This document shows positions 17,848 through 26,108 of a stretch of DNA of 59,964 nucleotides, in pieces. The stretch spans positions 1 through 59,964 of the forward strand of contig JAJPYR010000053.1 of NCBI GenBank assembly GCA_021204825.1. Reading direction: 5' to 3'. The notes under the pieces were generated by a model, which did not search any database, was not told the origin of the DNA, and saw only the letters and a list, made by a program, of their open reading frames with translations. Positions within the stretch are counted from its first letter, which is position 1. The number at the start of each line of letters is the position of its first letter. This stretch comes from Clostridia bacterium. Lineage in GTDB: Bacteria; Bacillota; Clostridia; Christensenellales; Borkfalkiaceae. Made by a program: the position numbers and the translations under genes.

Positions 17848-19566
17848 TTACTCCCCGTTCTTCATCCTCTCAACTTCCTGAAGAATGCTGGCTATCTCAT
17901 CGTCTGTGGGAAGCTGGTCCTCTGTCACGGGCTCCTCAGGAACGGGCTCCGGAACAGGCTCCTTCTGGCCGCCGAACTGGCCCTCGAACTCCCTGAGAGG
18001 ATCTGCGGCAGGCTGCTCAGGCTGCTTGCCTCCGAACATTTTGGCAAACTCCTCCATCTCCTTGCGCTCCGCCTCGATCTCTTCGGGGGTCTTCTCCTTG
18101 ACGGGAGCCTTCTCCTCTTCCGGAACGTCCAGCGTGGGAAGCTTCTTCTGTATCTCCTTGACGTTGACGTCTATCGCCGTCTTTATGATGTCTATGGTGT
18201 CATTGTCATGGTCCGCGAGGGCCTTCTGGTACAGGGACACGATGTCCGCGATGCTGTTTATGACTATGTCATCCTTGCGGCGCGAGAAGAGCTTCTTGGG
18301 ACGCACGTAGTTGATGTTGCGCTCCACTTTCTTGAGGTACTCCTGGTACTTCTTCAGAGTGAGTTTGTACTGTCCGGGAAGGGGGATGAAGTAGCTTTCC
18401 AGGGACTCCACGTACTGCGCAAGCTCATTGTATGACTTGCCTATGGACTCCCTGTATGCGGAGAGCTTTGCAACATTGGCCTCTATGTAGGCCTGGCGGT
18501 CATTCATCTGCTTGGTGACATTGCGCAGCTGTGACGCAATCAGGCTCCTCTGGCCGTCCGTGCGGGCCTCTGTGAGCTGCTTGTACAGCTTCTCGCCCCT
18601 TGACTGCAGCGTCTGGAGCTGGTGGTCTTCCTTGAGCCCCTGGATTCCGTTGGAGATGTTGATGGCATTGTCATATATCTGATTTATGATGCTGTCCGCC
18701 TGGTTGAAAGTCTTGTAGATGACTATTCCTGCGTCCAGCTCATCCACTTCATCCGGGTTGACGGTGCCGACGTCTATCGTGGCCGTATTGGGAAGCATGC
18801 TTCCCAAGTCCGCATTCTTTGGCACCCTGGACCTCGACAGATTGCCGCTTCTTGCGTTCTCCGCAAGCTCCTCCGCCTTCACTGCAAGCCTGTTTATGTT
18901 GGTGTCTATGTCATATGTAAAGCCCTTGGCAATGGAATCACGCATCCTGTCCAGCTCCGCGCGGATCTGCTGATACATGCTGTACGTGGCCTCTGTATTG
19001 GGTATCTCCGTGTCCGCAATGAGGTCCTTTACCTGCATGAGACGGTCCACGGAATCCTTCATGGTGCCGGCATCCGTGCCGTTGTACTCGCTGGACAGGC
19101 TGTCAAAAGCAAGTATGTCATCCGCCGTCTGTGATATGAGCTTTGCAAGCGTGTTCTTTATTTCGCTGGTCATGATGGTTTCATCCCCTTCATTGTTCTC
19201 TATGTATTTCTGTACTGTCTCAAAGCTGGACTTGGCTTCCGCCCAGTCATTCAGCCTGGACAGGATGTTGTCATAATCACCCGGCCCCACAGCGCTGGCC
19301 ACTGCGTTCACGACCCTCATGAGCATCGCGGAGCAGGACGCGTCCGCCTGCGCCTGGAAGGCGCGGAACGCATCTCCGTACAGCTTTATGGGCACACGGC
19401 AGAAGTCCGGGGACGCAATCATCCCTTCGGCCCTCTCTATCCTGTCCCTCATCGCGGGATTCTTTCTTTTCGCTTCCGCAAGCCCTTTAAGAGCCTGCCT
19501 TCTCGCATCTTCCGCACGCATACTTAAGTCTTTGTATCTCCCTGCTGTTATTCCAAAAGCATACAC
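17848..19566 (-). CDS. Coiled-coil/helical protein with acidic proline-rich tail
   Basis: I do not recognise a family. Residues ~1-455 are nearly all helix with charged heptad-like patterns. A proline/glutamate-rich linker follows (about 460-550, with repeated PEE, PVPE and QPEQP blocks), and the protein ends in a short acidic helix, TDDEIASILQEVERM. A disordered linker with a terminal helix is a common way to dock on a partner, and recalls the tails of the ESCRT-III-like proteins in the same cluster. No membrane segment is seen. The GTG at 19566 has AGGCGG five bases upstream; an alternative ATG at 19521 has a poorly spaced site. Six bases separate it from the metallopeptidase gene. Confidence 0.7.
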   Translation of the reverse strand: MYAFGITAGRYKDLSMRAEDARRQALKGLAEAKRKNPAMRDRIERAEGMIASPDFCRVPIKLYGDAFRAFQAQADASCSAMLMRVVNAVASAVGPGDYDNILSRLNDWAEAKSSFETVQKYIENNEGDETIMTSEIKNTLAKLISQTADDILAFDSLSSEYNGTDAGTMKDSVDRLMQVKDLIADTEIPNTEATYSMYQQIRAELDRMRDSIAKGFTYDIDTNINRLAVKAEELAENARSGNLSRSRVPKNADLGSMLPNTATIDVGTVNPDEVDELDAGIVIYKTFNQADSIINQIYDNAINISNGIQGLKEDHQLQTLQSRGEKLYKQLTEARTDGQRSLIASQLRNVTKQMNDRQAYIEANVAKLSAYRESIGKSYNELAQYVESLESYFIPLPGQYKLTLKKYQEYLKKVERNINYVRPKKLFSRRKDDIVINSIADIVSLYQKALADHDNDTIDIIKTAIDVNVKEIQKKLPTLDVPEEEKAPVKEKTPEEIEAERKEMEEFAKMFGGKQPEQPAADPLREFEGQFGGQKEPVPEPVPEEPVTEDQLPTDDEIASILQEVERMKNGE

Positions 19567-19686
19567 TGTGCCGCCTGAGGCAATCCTTCCCCGGCCCGGG
19601 CCCGGTCTTTAAGGCCCGCATATGTGACATAACTGCGCAATGTACGGCCTTGGCAGGCCTCTTACGGCCGCCCGGTGCAATGCGGG

Positions 19687-20523
19687 TTACAGCCCGGCTG
19701 CATCCACATACAGCTGCATTGCGTCCCCTCTCCAGGACTCAAGGGCCAGGACCTGCGCGTCCTCTGCCCTGGGGTTGGCCTTGTTTTTGGAGACGCCTGC
19801 ATAACGGACGCTCCATTCCTTTGCAATCCTGTCCGCCTCATGCAGTGCATCCGCCATGCTGGTTTCCAGCATGAGGTTGGCGTATACGGCCACGTTGCGC
19901 CACAGCTTTATGTACTCTATGATCTGATATGCAGTCTGGAGGCCCGCCTGCGAGGAGTTGTCCACAACATGGGTGAGGCTCTCCTTGATGTCATTGAGGG
20001 TGCATATTACGTCCTTCATGGCGGCCTTGACGGTCTCCTGCCACTGGTCAAAGCCGGGGTACGAGGCGCGCTGCATGTACTGTTCGTTGATCTTCTTGTA
20101 CCCGGCCTCGTCCACATCGTTCATGTCCCTCATAAGGGCCTTTGCGGCATCCATTGTGCCCTTGATGCAGTCATTGACCCTGAGGTTGAGCCCTAGGCTG
20201 TTGGCGCTCTGGGGAGCGGTGCGGTTGAGCTCATCCGCCGTGCTAGAAAGGTTGCGGAATTTGCTTCCGCCGCTGTCCGTGTTTCTAAGGGCCAGGATGG
20301 AATAAGCCGTCTTGACGCCTCTCTTTAAAACGTCATTGGCCGCCTTGCTGTCATAGCCGTTGTTTATGATGTAGTCCAGCGATTTCTGGATGGCCATTAT
20401 GCAGATGTTGTACGCGGGAAGCGCATACGTCTGCACCATATTGGGCGCATACAGCTTCCTGCCCCTCTCCAGGCATCCGTACGCCGCAAGGGCCTCGTTT
20501 ATGTTGTTTCTGTCCAGTGCCAT
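19687..20523 (-). CDS. Unknown all-helical protein (278 aa)
   Basis: I do not recognise this protein. It is predicted helical throughout, with no signal sequence, membrane helix or catalytic motif visible, and ends in a short helix after a lysine/asparagine-rich loop. Such profiles suit a scaffold or adaptor. GGAG seven bases before ATG 20523 decides the start; the frame extends 21 bp further but has no such site. The zinc-ribbon gene ends 48 bp upstream and the coiled-coil gene starts 120 bp downstream. Confidence 0.65.
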   Translation of the reverse strand: MALDRNNINEALAAYGCLERGRKLYAPNMVQTYALPAYNICIMAIQKSLDYIINNGYDSKAANDVLKRGVKTAYSILALRNTDSGGSKFRNLSSTADELNRTAPQSANSLGLNLRVNDCIKGTMDAAKALMRDMNDVDEAGYKKINEQYMQRASYPGFDQWQETVKAAMKDVICTLNDIKESLTHVVDNSSQAGLQTAYQIIEYIKLWRNVAVYANLMLETSMADALHEADRIAKEWSVRYAGVSKNKANPRAEDAQVLALESWRGDAMQLYVDAAGL

Positions 20524-20571
20524 ACCCTGTCTCCAAAGCCTCACACAAGGCTTAGAATGATGATCTGTGCG

Positions 20572-21768
20572 TTATTTCTCCAGCGCGTCCTCATACTCTC
20601 CGGATGAAAGCATTATGAAGCCGTCTGTTACGGCATAATCCCTGCCTCCGGCCTCCCTCCTAAGCTTTGCTCTGTTCCTGGTCACGAAGTAGCCGTCATC
20701 CCAGTAGAAGGTCTGCCCCTTCTTCCCTGCGGCCCTAATCAGCTGTGCGAGATTGTTGTCCGCGGAGAGCCTGTCAAAGAGCACCCCTTCAAGGGAGCTT
20801 GCCTTGAAGCCCTTCTTGTATACCTTGCTCGCAGAGTTCTGGTTGAAGAAGCAGAAGTACATCTTAAGGCCGTCATCCGAGGCTATTATGTGCTCCACTT
20901 CGGTGTTCCCTATGCCGCCCCATTCCAGGTCGCCCTGCTCATACAAAAGCTCCATTACAATCCCTTTGGGGTACTTTGCGGCAATCTGCTTTACGGCAAC
21001 ATACTCTTTTGAGGTTATTTCAAAATATCCGAACAGGGGCGAGTGGCTTGAAGAGCGTTCCCTGCATCTGTCCAGGGTGTCCTCTATGCGCTTCAGCTTG
21101 TCCTCCGCATCCTCTGCAGGCGTCTTGTCAGCGAAGGTGCCCATGTCCGCAAGCCTTATGTTGGGGTTGCTCTCAATGAGCTCCTTAGCCTTCTCCAGCG
21201 TGTATTCTCCCTGTGACGCAAACTCCTCCGGGGCGGTTGAGATCATGTCCAGCATGTAATATGCGGCTTTCGTGACCACCCTTGCGGCCTCGTCCGCGGC
21301 ACTTGCTGAAGAGCCTGTTTCTATGAAATACTGCTTGTACCTTTCACGGATGTCATCAAAGTTCTTTGGGTCTGTTATGCACCTGAAGTACGAGTACGCC
21401 GTCTTGTACCTTCCGACACCCACTATGTCCTCGTTGATGTAATCCTTGCTGTAATAATACCCGAGGTCCACGATAGCCTCCGGATGCAGCGCGTATGCTG
21501 CCTGTCCGCAGAACTCCACGGCCCTGTCCCTGAACCCCTCGGCCTCACTCTTTTCCTTTTTGGAAGTATTGACGTCAAACGTGGACGCCTTTTCGAGGTA
21601 CGTGAGGAAGTTGGCCTTTGAGAGCCTGTACAGCTCATCATTTTCCCGCGTGACTGCCACCTGCCCCTCTCCGGGCACGACGCTTGCCCCGCACAAAGGG
21701 CACCTCAAATCCCCGTTGAAGAGCTCCAGAGGCTTAACCACTTCTTTTCCGCATTTGATGCATTTCAT
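20572..21768 (-). CDS. Zinc-ribbon protein of unknown function (398 aa)
   Basis: The N-terminus is a short zinc ribbon: CIKC at residues 3-6 and CPLC at 23-26. A helical middle (about 45-230) and a mixed C-terminal domain (about 235-398) with aromatic-rich strands follow. No family is recognised. The ribbon may bind nucleic acid or a protein; the rest may be a scaffold. Its ribosome binding site (GGAGGC) is built into the last codons of the MBG-repeat gene, whose stop lies four bases before this ATG, so the two genes are translationally coupled although one product is membrane-bound and the other is not. Confidence 0.65.
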   Translation of the reverse strand: MKCIKCGKEVVKPLELFNGDLRCPLCGASVVPGEGQVAVTRENDELYRLSKANFLTYLEKASTFDVNTSKKEKSEAEGFRDRAVEFCGQAAYALHPEAIVDLGYYYSKDYINEDIVGVGRYKTAYSYFRCITDPKNFDDIRERYKQYFIETGSSASAADEAARVVTKAAYYMLDMISTAPEEFASQGEYTLEKAKELIESNPNIRLADMGTFADKTPAEDAEDKLKRIEDTLDRCRERSSSHSPLFGYFEITSKEYVAVKQIAAKYPKGIVMELLYEQGDLEWGGIGNTEVEHIIASDDGLKMYFCFFNQNSASKVYKKGFKASSLEGVLFDRLSADNNLAQLIRAAGKKGQTFYWDDGYFVTRNRAKLRREAGGRDYAVTDGFIMLSSGEYEDALEK

Positions 21769-21772
21769 ACCG

Positions 21773-24700
21773 TTATGCCTCCGTTATAGTGAAACTCTGA
21801 ACAAGGTTGTCCCCGGCAAGCGTGTAGTTCTTGTCCGTGACAACTGCCTCTGCAGAGTAATTGCCGGGGTCTGACGGAGCCTCCCCAAGCATTGTGCCGT
21901 CTTCTGCGTAATACACGTACAGGACTCTGGCACCGGAATCCGAAGGCGTTGCCACAGGCGTTGTACCGCTCATATCCCACTCTATTGTAATGGTTTTGGG
22001 GGAGATTGTAAAGGTGCAGGAATCGTTGGACAGTGTGTAATTCGTATAGTCTGAGAGCACGGCCGCAGCCGTATACGTGCCTGCGTTTGTCTGCGCGCCG
22101 GATACGGAAAGCGTTACACTGTCCACGATATCCGATGTCGTAACGCCGGGCGCATGGGATGAGCCGTCATACGTAAACTCCGTTGCACCCGTCCAGGTTA
22201 CGTTAACGGTCTTCCTGGCAATGCTGTATGATGTGGTCTCACTGCCGCTGGCAATGCTGTAATTGGCGGCTGTTAATGTGGCGGTCTGCGTATAGTCTCC
22301 CGCATCCTTGCTGGTTGTGTTGCTGTATGCGAAGCTTAAGGCAGACATCGTATCTGAGCCCTGCAGGCCCGTTACGGAGGATACTGCAGGATACTGGGCG
22401 GAGCCGCTGTATATGAAGGATGTCCCGTTCCAGATCAAGGTGACATCTTTCTTAGAGATGGTGTATGACGTGGTGTTCCCGTCATCCGCAATGACGTAGT
22501 TGTCTGCCGTGAGTGTTGCTGTCTGGGTGTAGTCCCCCGCATCCTTGCTTTCTGTGTTGCTGTATGTGAAGGTGAGAACAGACATTGTGTCTGTGCCTTC
22601 AAGGCCGTCCACGGAGGATACAGTGGGATACTGTGCGTAGCCGTTGTACGTGAAGGAAGTATCGCCCCAGTTGAGGGTGACGGTCTTCCGGCCAATGGTG
22701 TATGGCGTGCTGTCTTCGCCGTCCGCAATATAGTAGTTGGCGGCAGTTAATACGGCCGTCTGCGTGTAGTTCCCGGCATCGACGCTGTCTGTGCTGCCGT
22801 ATGCGAAGCTTAATACAGAGAATGAATCTGTGCCTTTGAGGCCGGTTACAGAGGTTACCGTGGGATACTGTGCGGAGCCGTTGTATGTGAAGGATGCGGT
22901 GTCCCAGTTGAGGCTGACGGACGTCTTGGCTATGGTGTATTCCGTGGTCTCACCGCCGTCTTCTATGCAGTAATTGGCGGCGGACAGTATGGCCGTCTGT
23001 GTGTATGTGCCTGCATTCCTGCTGGACGTTCTGCCGTATGTGAAGGACAGTGCAGAGAAACTGTCTGTCCCCTCATACCCTTCCGCTGCCGTAACTTCCG
23101 GATACTGCGCATAGCCGTTGTATGTGAATGACGTGTCTCCCCATGTAAGGGATACCGTCTTCTTGGCTATGGTGTATGACGTGCTCTCCCCGCCGTCCGC
23201 TATGCAGTAATTGGCGGCCGTCATGGACGCCGTTTGGGTGTATGTGCCTGCATTCACGCTGGTCTGGCTGTCATATGTGAAGGACAGGTCTCCGAACGTG
23301 TCATCTGCCACAAGCCCTGTGACGGAAACTGCCGTGGGATACTGGGCTTCTGAGTTGTACGTGAAGGATGTGGTGTCCCAGATTAAGGTGAGGGCTTTTT
23401 TGACTATCTCGAATGATGCGGTCTCTGTGCCGTCTGCCAGGGTGTAGTTGGAGTTGTCTATGGTGAGCGTCACAGTGTAGCCGGTGCCTGTGGCTGTCTC
23501 ATCACCGGCAACGGATGCATTGAGCAGGGAGTCTGTTATGGTGTCCCCGCCGAGCTTTGAGATGGAATACGTGTGCGAAGGAGTCTGCGCGTATCCGCTG
23601 TATGTGAGGGACAAGCTGCCCCAGTTTACAGTGAGCTCATATGCAGAGATTGTGAAATCACAGGTGCTGTTGCCGCCGTCTGATGCCAGACAGTAATTGT
23701 CTGCGGACAGGACGGCAGTGGCTGTGTACCCCTCTCCCGCATTCTGTTCCGCACCGCTGTATGTGAAGGACAGAACGCTGCTGAAGCTTTCACCGTTAAC
23801 CAGCCCCTCTGCGCCTGTCACGGAAGGCGTCTGTGCCGTTCCGTTGTATGTGAGGTCTGCGTCTCCCCACACAAGAGAGACCTCTGCCTTCTCAATTGTG
23901 AATTCTGTGCTGTCTCCGGAGAGAGTGTAGTTGCCGTCCGTGATGGTGAGAACGGCTGTGCCGGATCCTGCGTTGGTAATGGCGCCTGTGACGGTGCCCG
24001 GGACATCGTCATTCCCCAGCGGGCTGTATGAATACTCCGGCACGTGGGACTGGCCGTCATATGTGAATGATGTCTCGCCCCATGTAACGGCAAGCTCGTA
24101 CGGCGAAATGGTGTACGTGTATGAATTGCCGGAAGGGGTGTACAGGGCGGCCGTTGAGGAAGCCAGGGTGGCTCTGGCCGTATATGTGCCTGCATTAGTG
24201 GCGGTATTGCCTGCCAGTGTGTATGAGATGGTGTCCCCGTTCACGACATCGTTTTCATTGTAGCTGCAGCCTATTGTCTTGAGGCTTGAGCTGTACGTCA
24301 TCTCCTCTTCCGGGGTCCAGGTGAAGCTTAGGGTCTTTTTGGAGACGGAGACGTATGCGGAAGTGCTGCTGGAGGCTGTAAGGGATGTCCTGGACGGTGC
24401 GGATATGGTTACGTACAGATGGTATGTGCCGCTGTCCGAAGGCTTCCTGTCCGTGCTTGTGCACGTCTTGGCTGTGCCCAGCGACTCTCCCGTGGCGGAA
24501 GTCCAGCTGTATGAAACGGTGAGCCAGCTGTATGCCGCCGTGAAGGATGCCGTAAGGGAAAGCGTGTCGCCGTATGTTATGGATGTGCTGCCGGTTATGG
24601 AAGGCGCTGCAGGCGCGTTGAGCTCCCATGCGGGGAAGATGGACATGCCGTCACTGAGAACCGAGGCGAAGTCTGATATGGGCATTGCGTAAGATGCGCT

Positions 24701-26089
24701 GCTGCCGGCTCCGTAGTACTCCCATGTGTATGAGAAGCCCTCGCGGCTCTCTATGCCGCTTAAAAGATACGTGCAGTAGTTTGCCGTGACGTACCTGTAA
24801 TCCGTATTGCTGTAATGCTTGAACTCGTCCGGAAGGGAATACTTGGTGTCATTGCCGTCCAAGACACTGATCTGGTATACGTCCGCAAAGGCTATGGACA
24901 CATCCTGGTCTGAAGAGATTGTGGAGTTTATGAGCTCATTTCCGTCCGTGCGCATCAGCGTGGAAAGGATCTTTCCGTTTGTGGACGTATAGCTTATGCA
25001 GCGGTCCGCCTCGGAGGATTCATCGCAGTGCACCATGTAATCATAGCTGTCCGTAATAAGCGTGCTCTGGAATGTTGTGCCGTTCTCCACCACTATGTCG
25101 GACAGGGCCTCGAAGTTCGCAGTTTTAAGGTTTTCGTACGTGTACGTGAAGGAGATGTAGCTCTCCCCCTCCGCGGTTATGGGCTTCACGCAGTTGCCGA
25201 GGTCCGTGAGCGGGCATTCGCTGTCTGACTCGTCTGAGGTTTCAGCGCGGCTGTAGAACTCGTTGCGGTAATAGTTCGCGGCGGATACCGGCGCGTAAAT
25301 CCTGAAGCCGGAACTGACTTTTTTGGCATTGTAGTCTATGTTTGCGTCCATGATGTCCACAGGGTCTTCGGACTCGAGGATGAGCGTGCTGACGCCGCGG
25401 GCTGTAAGGAGGCCGGAGGACACGGCCGTGACTTTCCTGCCGTTGAACTCCTCCGGGACAACTACGGTGTTGCCGTCCCCGGAAAGGACCGTGGAGGCCG
25501 TGTAGGTGTCTGTGTTTTCGTTATATGTGTAGCCTATTGTGCGCAAGGAGTATGAGTAGCCGCTGTAGCCGTCCCCGGCCTGGCCGAAGAATCCGCCGTA
25601 CCCTACCATTATGATGTACGCTATGCCGTATGCGGCATAGATGACGGCGAATATGCAGACTATGAGGCGCATTATGAATCCGGAGCCGGAGGCGCGGATG
25701 GCGGAAAGGATGGTCACGGCAACGGTCAGAAGCTGCATGACTATCCACATCACGAATGCGCTGTTGGTGAAGATTACATAGTTTACGGTGAGTGCGAACC
25801 AGATCCAGAAGGCAAGCGTCACGAGCACGGTGAACACGCCGTACAGGATGGGCGCAATAAGGCTGTGGCGGAACCTGAAATTGGACACGGCCGCGCAGGC
25901 GGCAAGCGCAAGATCCAGGATGAGAAGGATCAGCGGGAATATGATGTAATTGAAGGATATGTTCTGGATGCCGAGCGAGACTATGACGTTCACGTCTGCG
26001 AGGGCGCTCAGCACGATGCATATCCAGAGCCATATGCTCCAGAGCTTGGAGCCTAGGAGCTTCTTTTCCAGTTCTGTCTTTCCGGTCAT
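21773..26089 (-). CDS. Giant membrane protein with MBG/Ig-like repeats
   Basis: The 1438-residue protein opens with five hydrophobic helices (about residues 16-39, 44-68, 77-102, 112-131, 138-162). With the N-terminus inside, an odd number places the rest outside the cell. A ~350-residue region of unknown fold follows, then about eleven repeats of ~75 residues starting with W-G/D-T-SFTYNG-AQYP and ending NAGTYT-TA-L-AANYCIADG, the MBG-type Ig-like repeat of Bacillota surface proteins. Repeats 5-9 are most alike. There is no LPXTG or cleavable signal peptide, so anchoring is by the N-terminal bundle. AAGGAAG supports the start. Lying within 19 bp of an otherwise cytosolic gene set, it could display a receptor or adhesin for the system. 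Confidence 0.8.
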   Translation of the reverse strand: MTGKTELEKKLLGSKLWSIWLWICIVLSALADVNVIVSLGIQNISFNYIIFPLILLILDLALAACAAVSNFRFRHSLIAPILYGVFTVLVTLAFWIWFALTVNYVIFTNSAFVMWIVMQLLTVAVTILSAIRASGSGFIMRLIVCIFAVIYAAYGIAYIIMVGYGGFFGQAGDGYSGYSYSLRTIGYTYNENTDTYTASTVLSGDGNTVVVPEEFNGRKVTAVSSGLLTARGVSTLILESEDPVDIMDANIDYNAKKVSSGFRIYAPVSAANYYRNEFYSRAETSDESDSECPLTDLGNCVKPITAEGESYISFTYTYENLKTANFEALSDIVVENGTTFQSTLITDSYDYMVHCDESSEADRCISYTSTNGKILSTLMRTDGNELINSTISSDQDVSIAFADVYQISVLDGNDTKYSLPDEFKHYSNTDYRYVTANYCTYLLSGIESREGFSYTWEYYGAGSSASYAMPISDFASVLSDGMSIFPAWELNAPAAPSITGSTSITYGDTLSLTASFTAAYSWLTVSYSWTSATGESLGTAKTCTSTDRKPSDSGTYHLYVTISAPSRTSLTASSSTSAYVSVSKKTLSFTWTPEEEMTYSSSLKTIGCSYNENDVVNGDTISYTLAGNTATNAGTYTARATLASSTAALYTPSGNSYTYTISPYELAVTWGETSFTYDGQSHVPEYSYSPLGNDDVPGTVTGAITNAGSGTAVLTITDGNYTLSGDSTEFTIEKAEVSLVWGDADLTYNGTAQTPSVTGAEGLVNGESFSSVLSFTYSGAEQNAGEGYTATAVLSADNYCLASDGGNSTCDFTISAYELTVNWGSLSLTYSGYAQTPSHTYSISKLGGDTITDSLLNASVAGDETATGTGYTVTLTIDNSNYTLADGTETASFEIVKKALTLIWDTTSFTYNSEAQYPTAVSVTGLVADDTFGDLSFTYDSQTSVNAGTYTQTASMTAANYCIADGGESTSYTIAKKTVSLTWGDTSFTYNGYAQYPEVTAAEGYEGTDSFSALSFTYGRTSSRNAGTYTQTAILSAANYCIEDGGETTEYTIAKTSVSLNWDTASFTYNGSAQYPTVTSVTGLKGTDSFSVLSFAYGSTDSVDAGNYTQTAVLTAANYYIADGEDSTPYTIGRKTVTLNWGDTSFTYNGYAQYPTVSSVDGLEGTDTMSVLTFTYSNTESKDAGDYTQTATLTADNYVIADDGNTTSYTISKKDVTLIWNGTSFIYSGSAQYPAVSSVTGLQGSDTMSALSFAYSNTTSKDAGDYTQTATLTAANYSIASGSETTSYSIARKTVNVTWTGATEFTYDGSSHAPGVTTSDIVDSVTLSVSGAQTNAGTYTAAAVLSDYTNYTLSNDSCTFTISPKTITIEWDMSGTTPVATPSDSGARVLYVYYAEDGTMLGEAPSDPGNYSAEAVVTDKNYTLAGDNLVQSFTITEA
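22200..23430. repeat. Tandem ~225-bp coding repeats
   Basis: The DNA coding for MBG repeats 5-9 recurs at a period of about 225-230 bp, with near-identical blocks around the SFTYNG-AQYP and ADNY/AANY codons. This implies recent expansion or homogenisation and makes copy number prone to change. Confidence 0.65.
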
Positions 26090-26108
26090 AATTCACTTCC
26101 TTCAAGCT

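Noticed and set aside
22200..23430. Regular ~225-bp repeats considered as a CRISPR or satellite array
   Set aside because: The repeats are in-frame coding units of the MBG protein, much longer than CRISPR repeats, with no spacers or cas genes.
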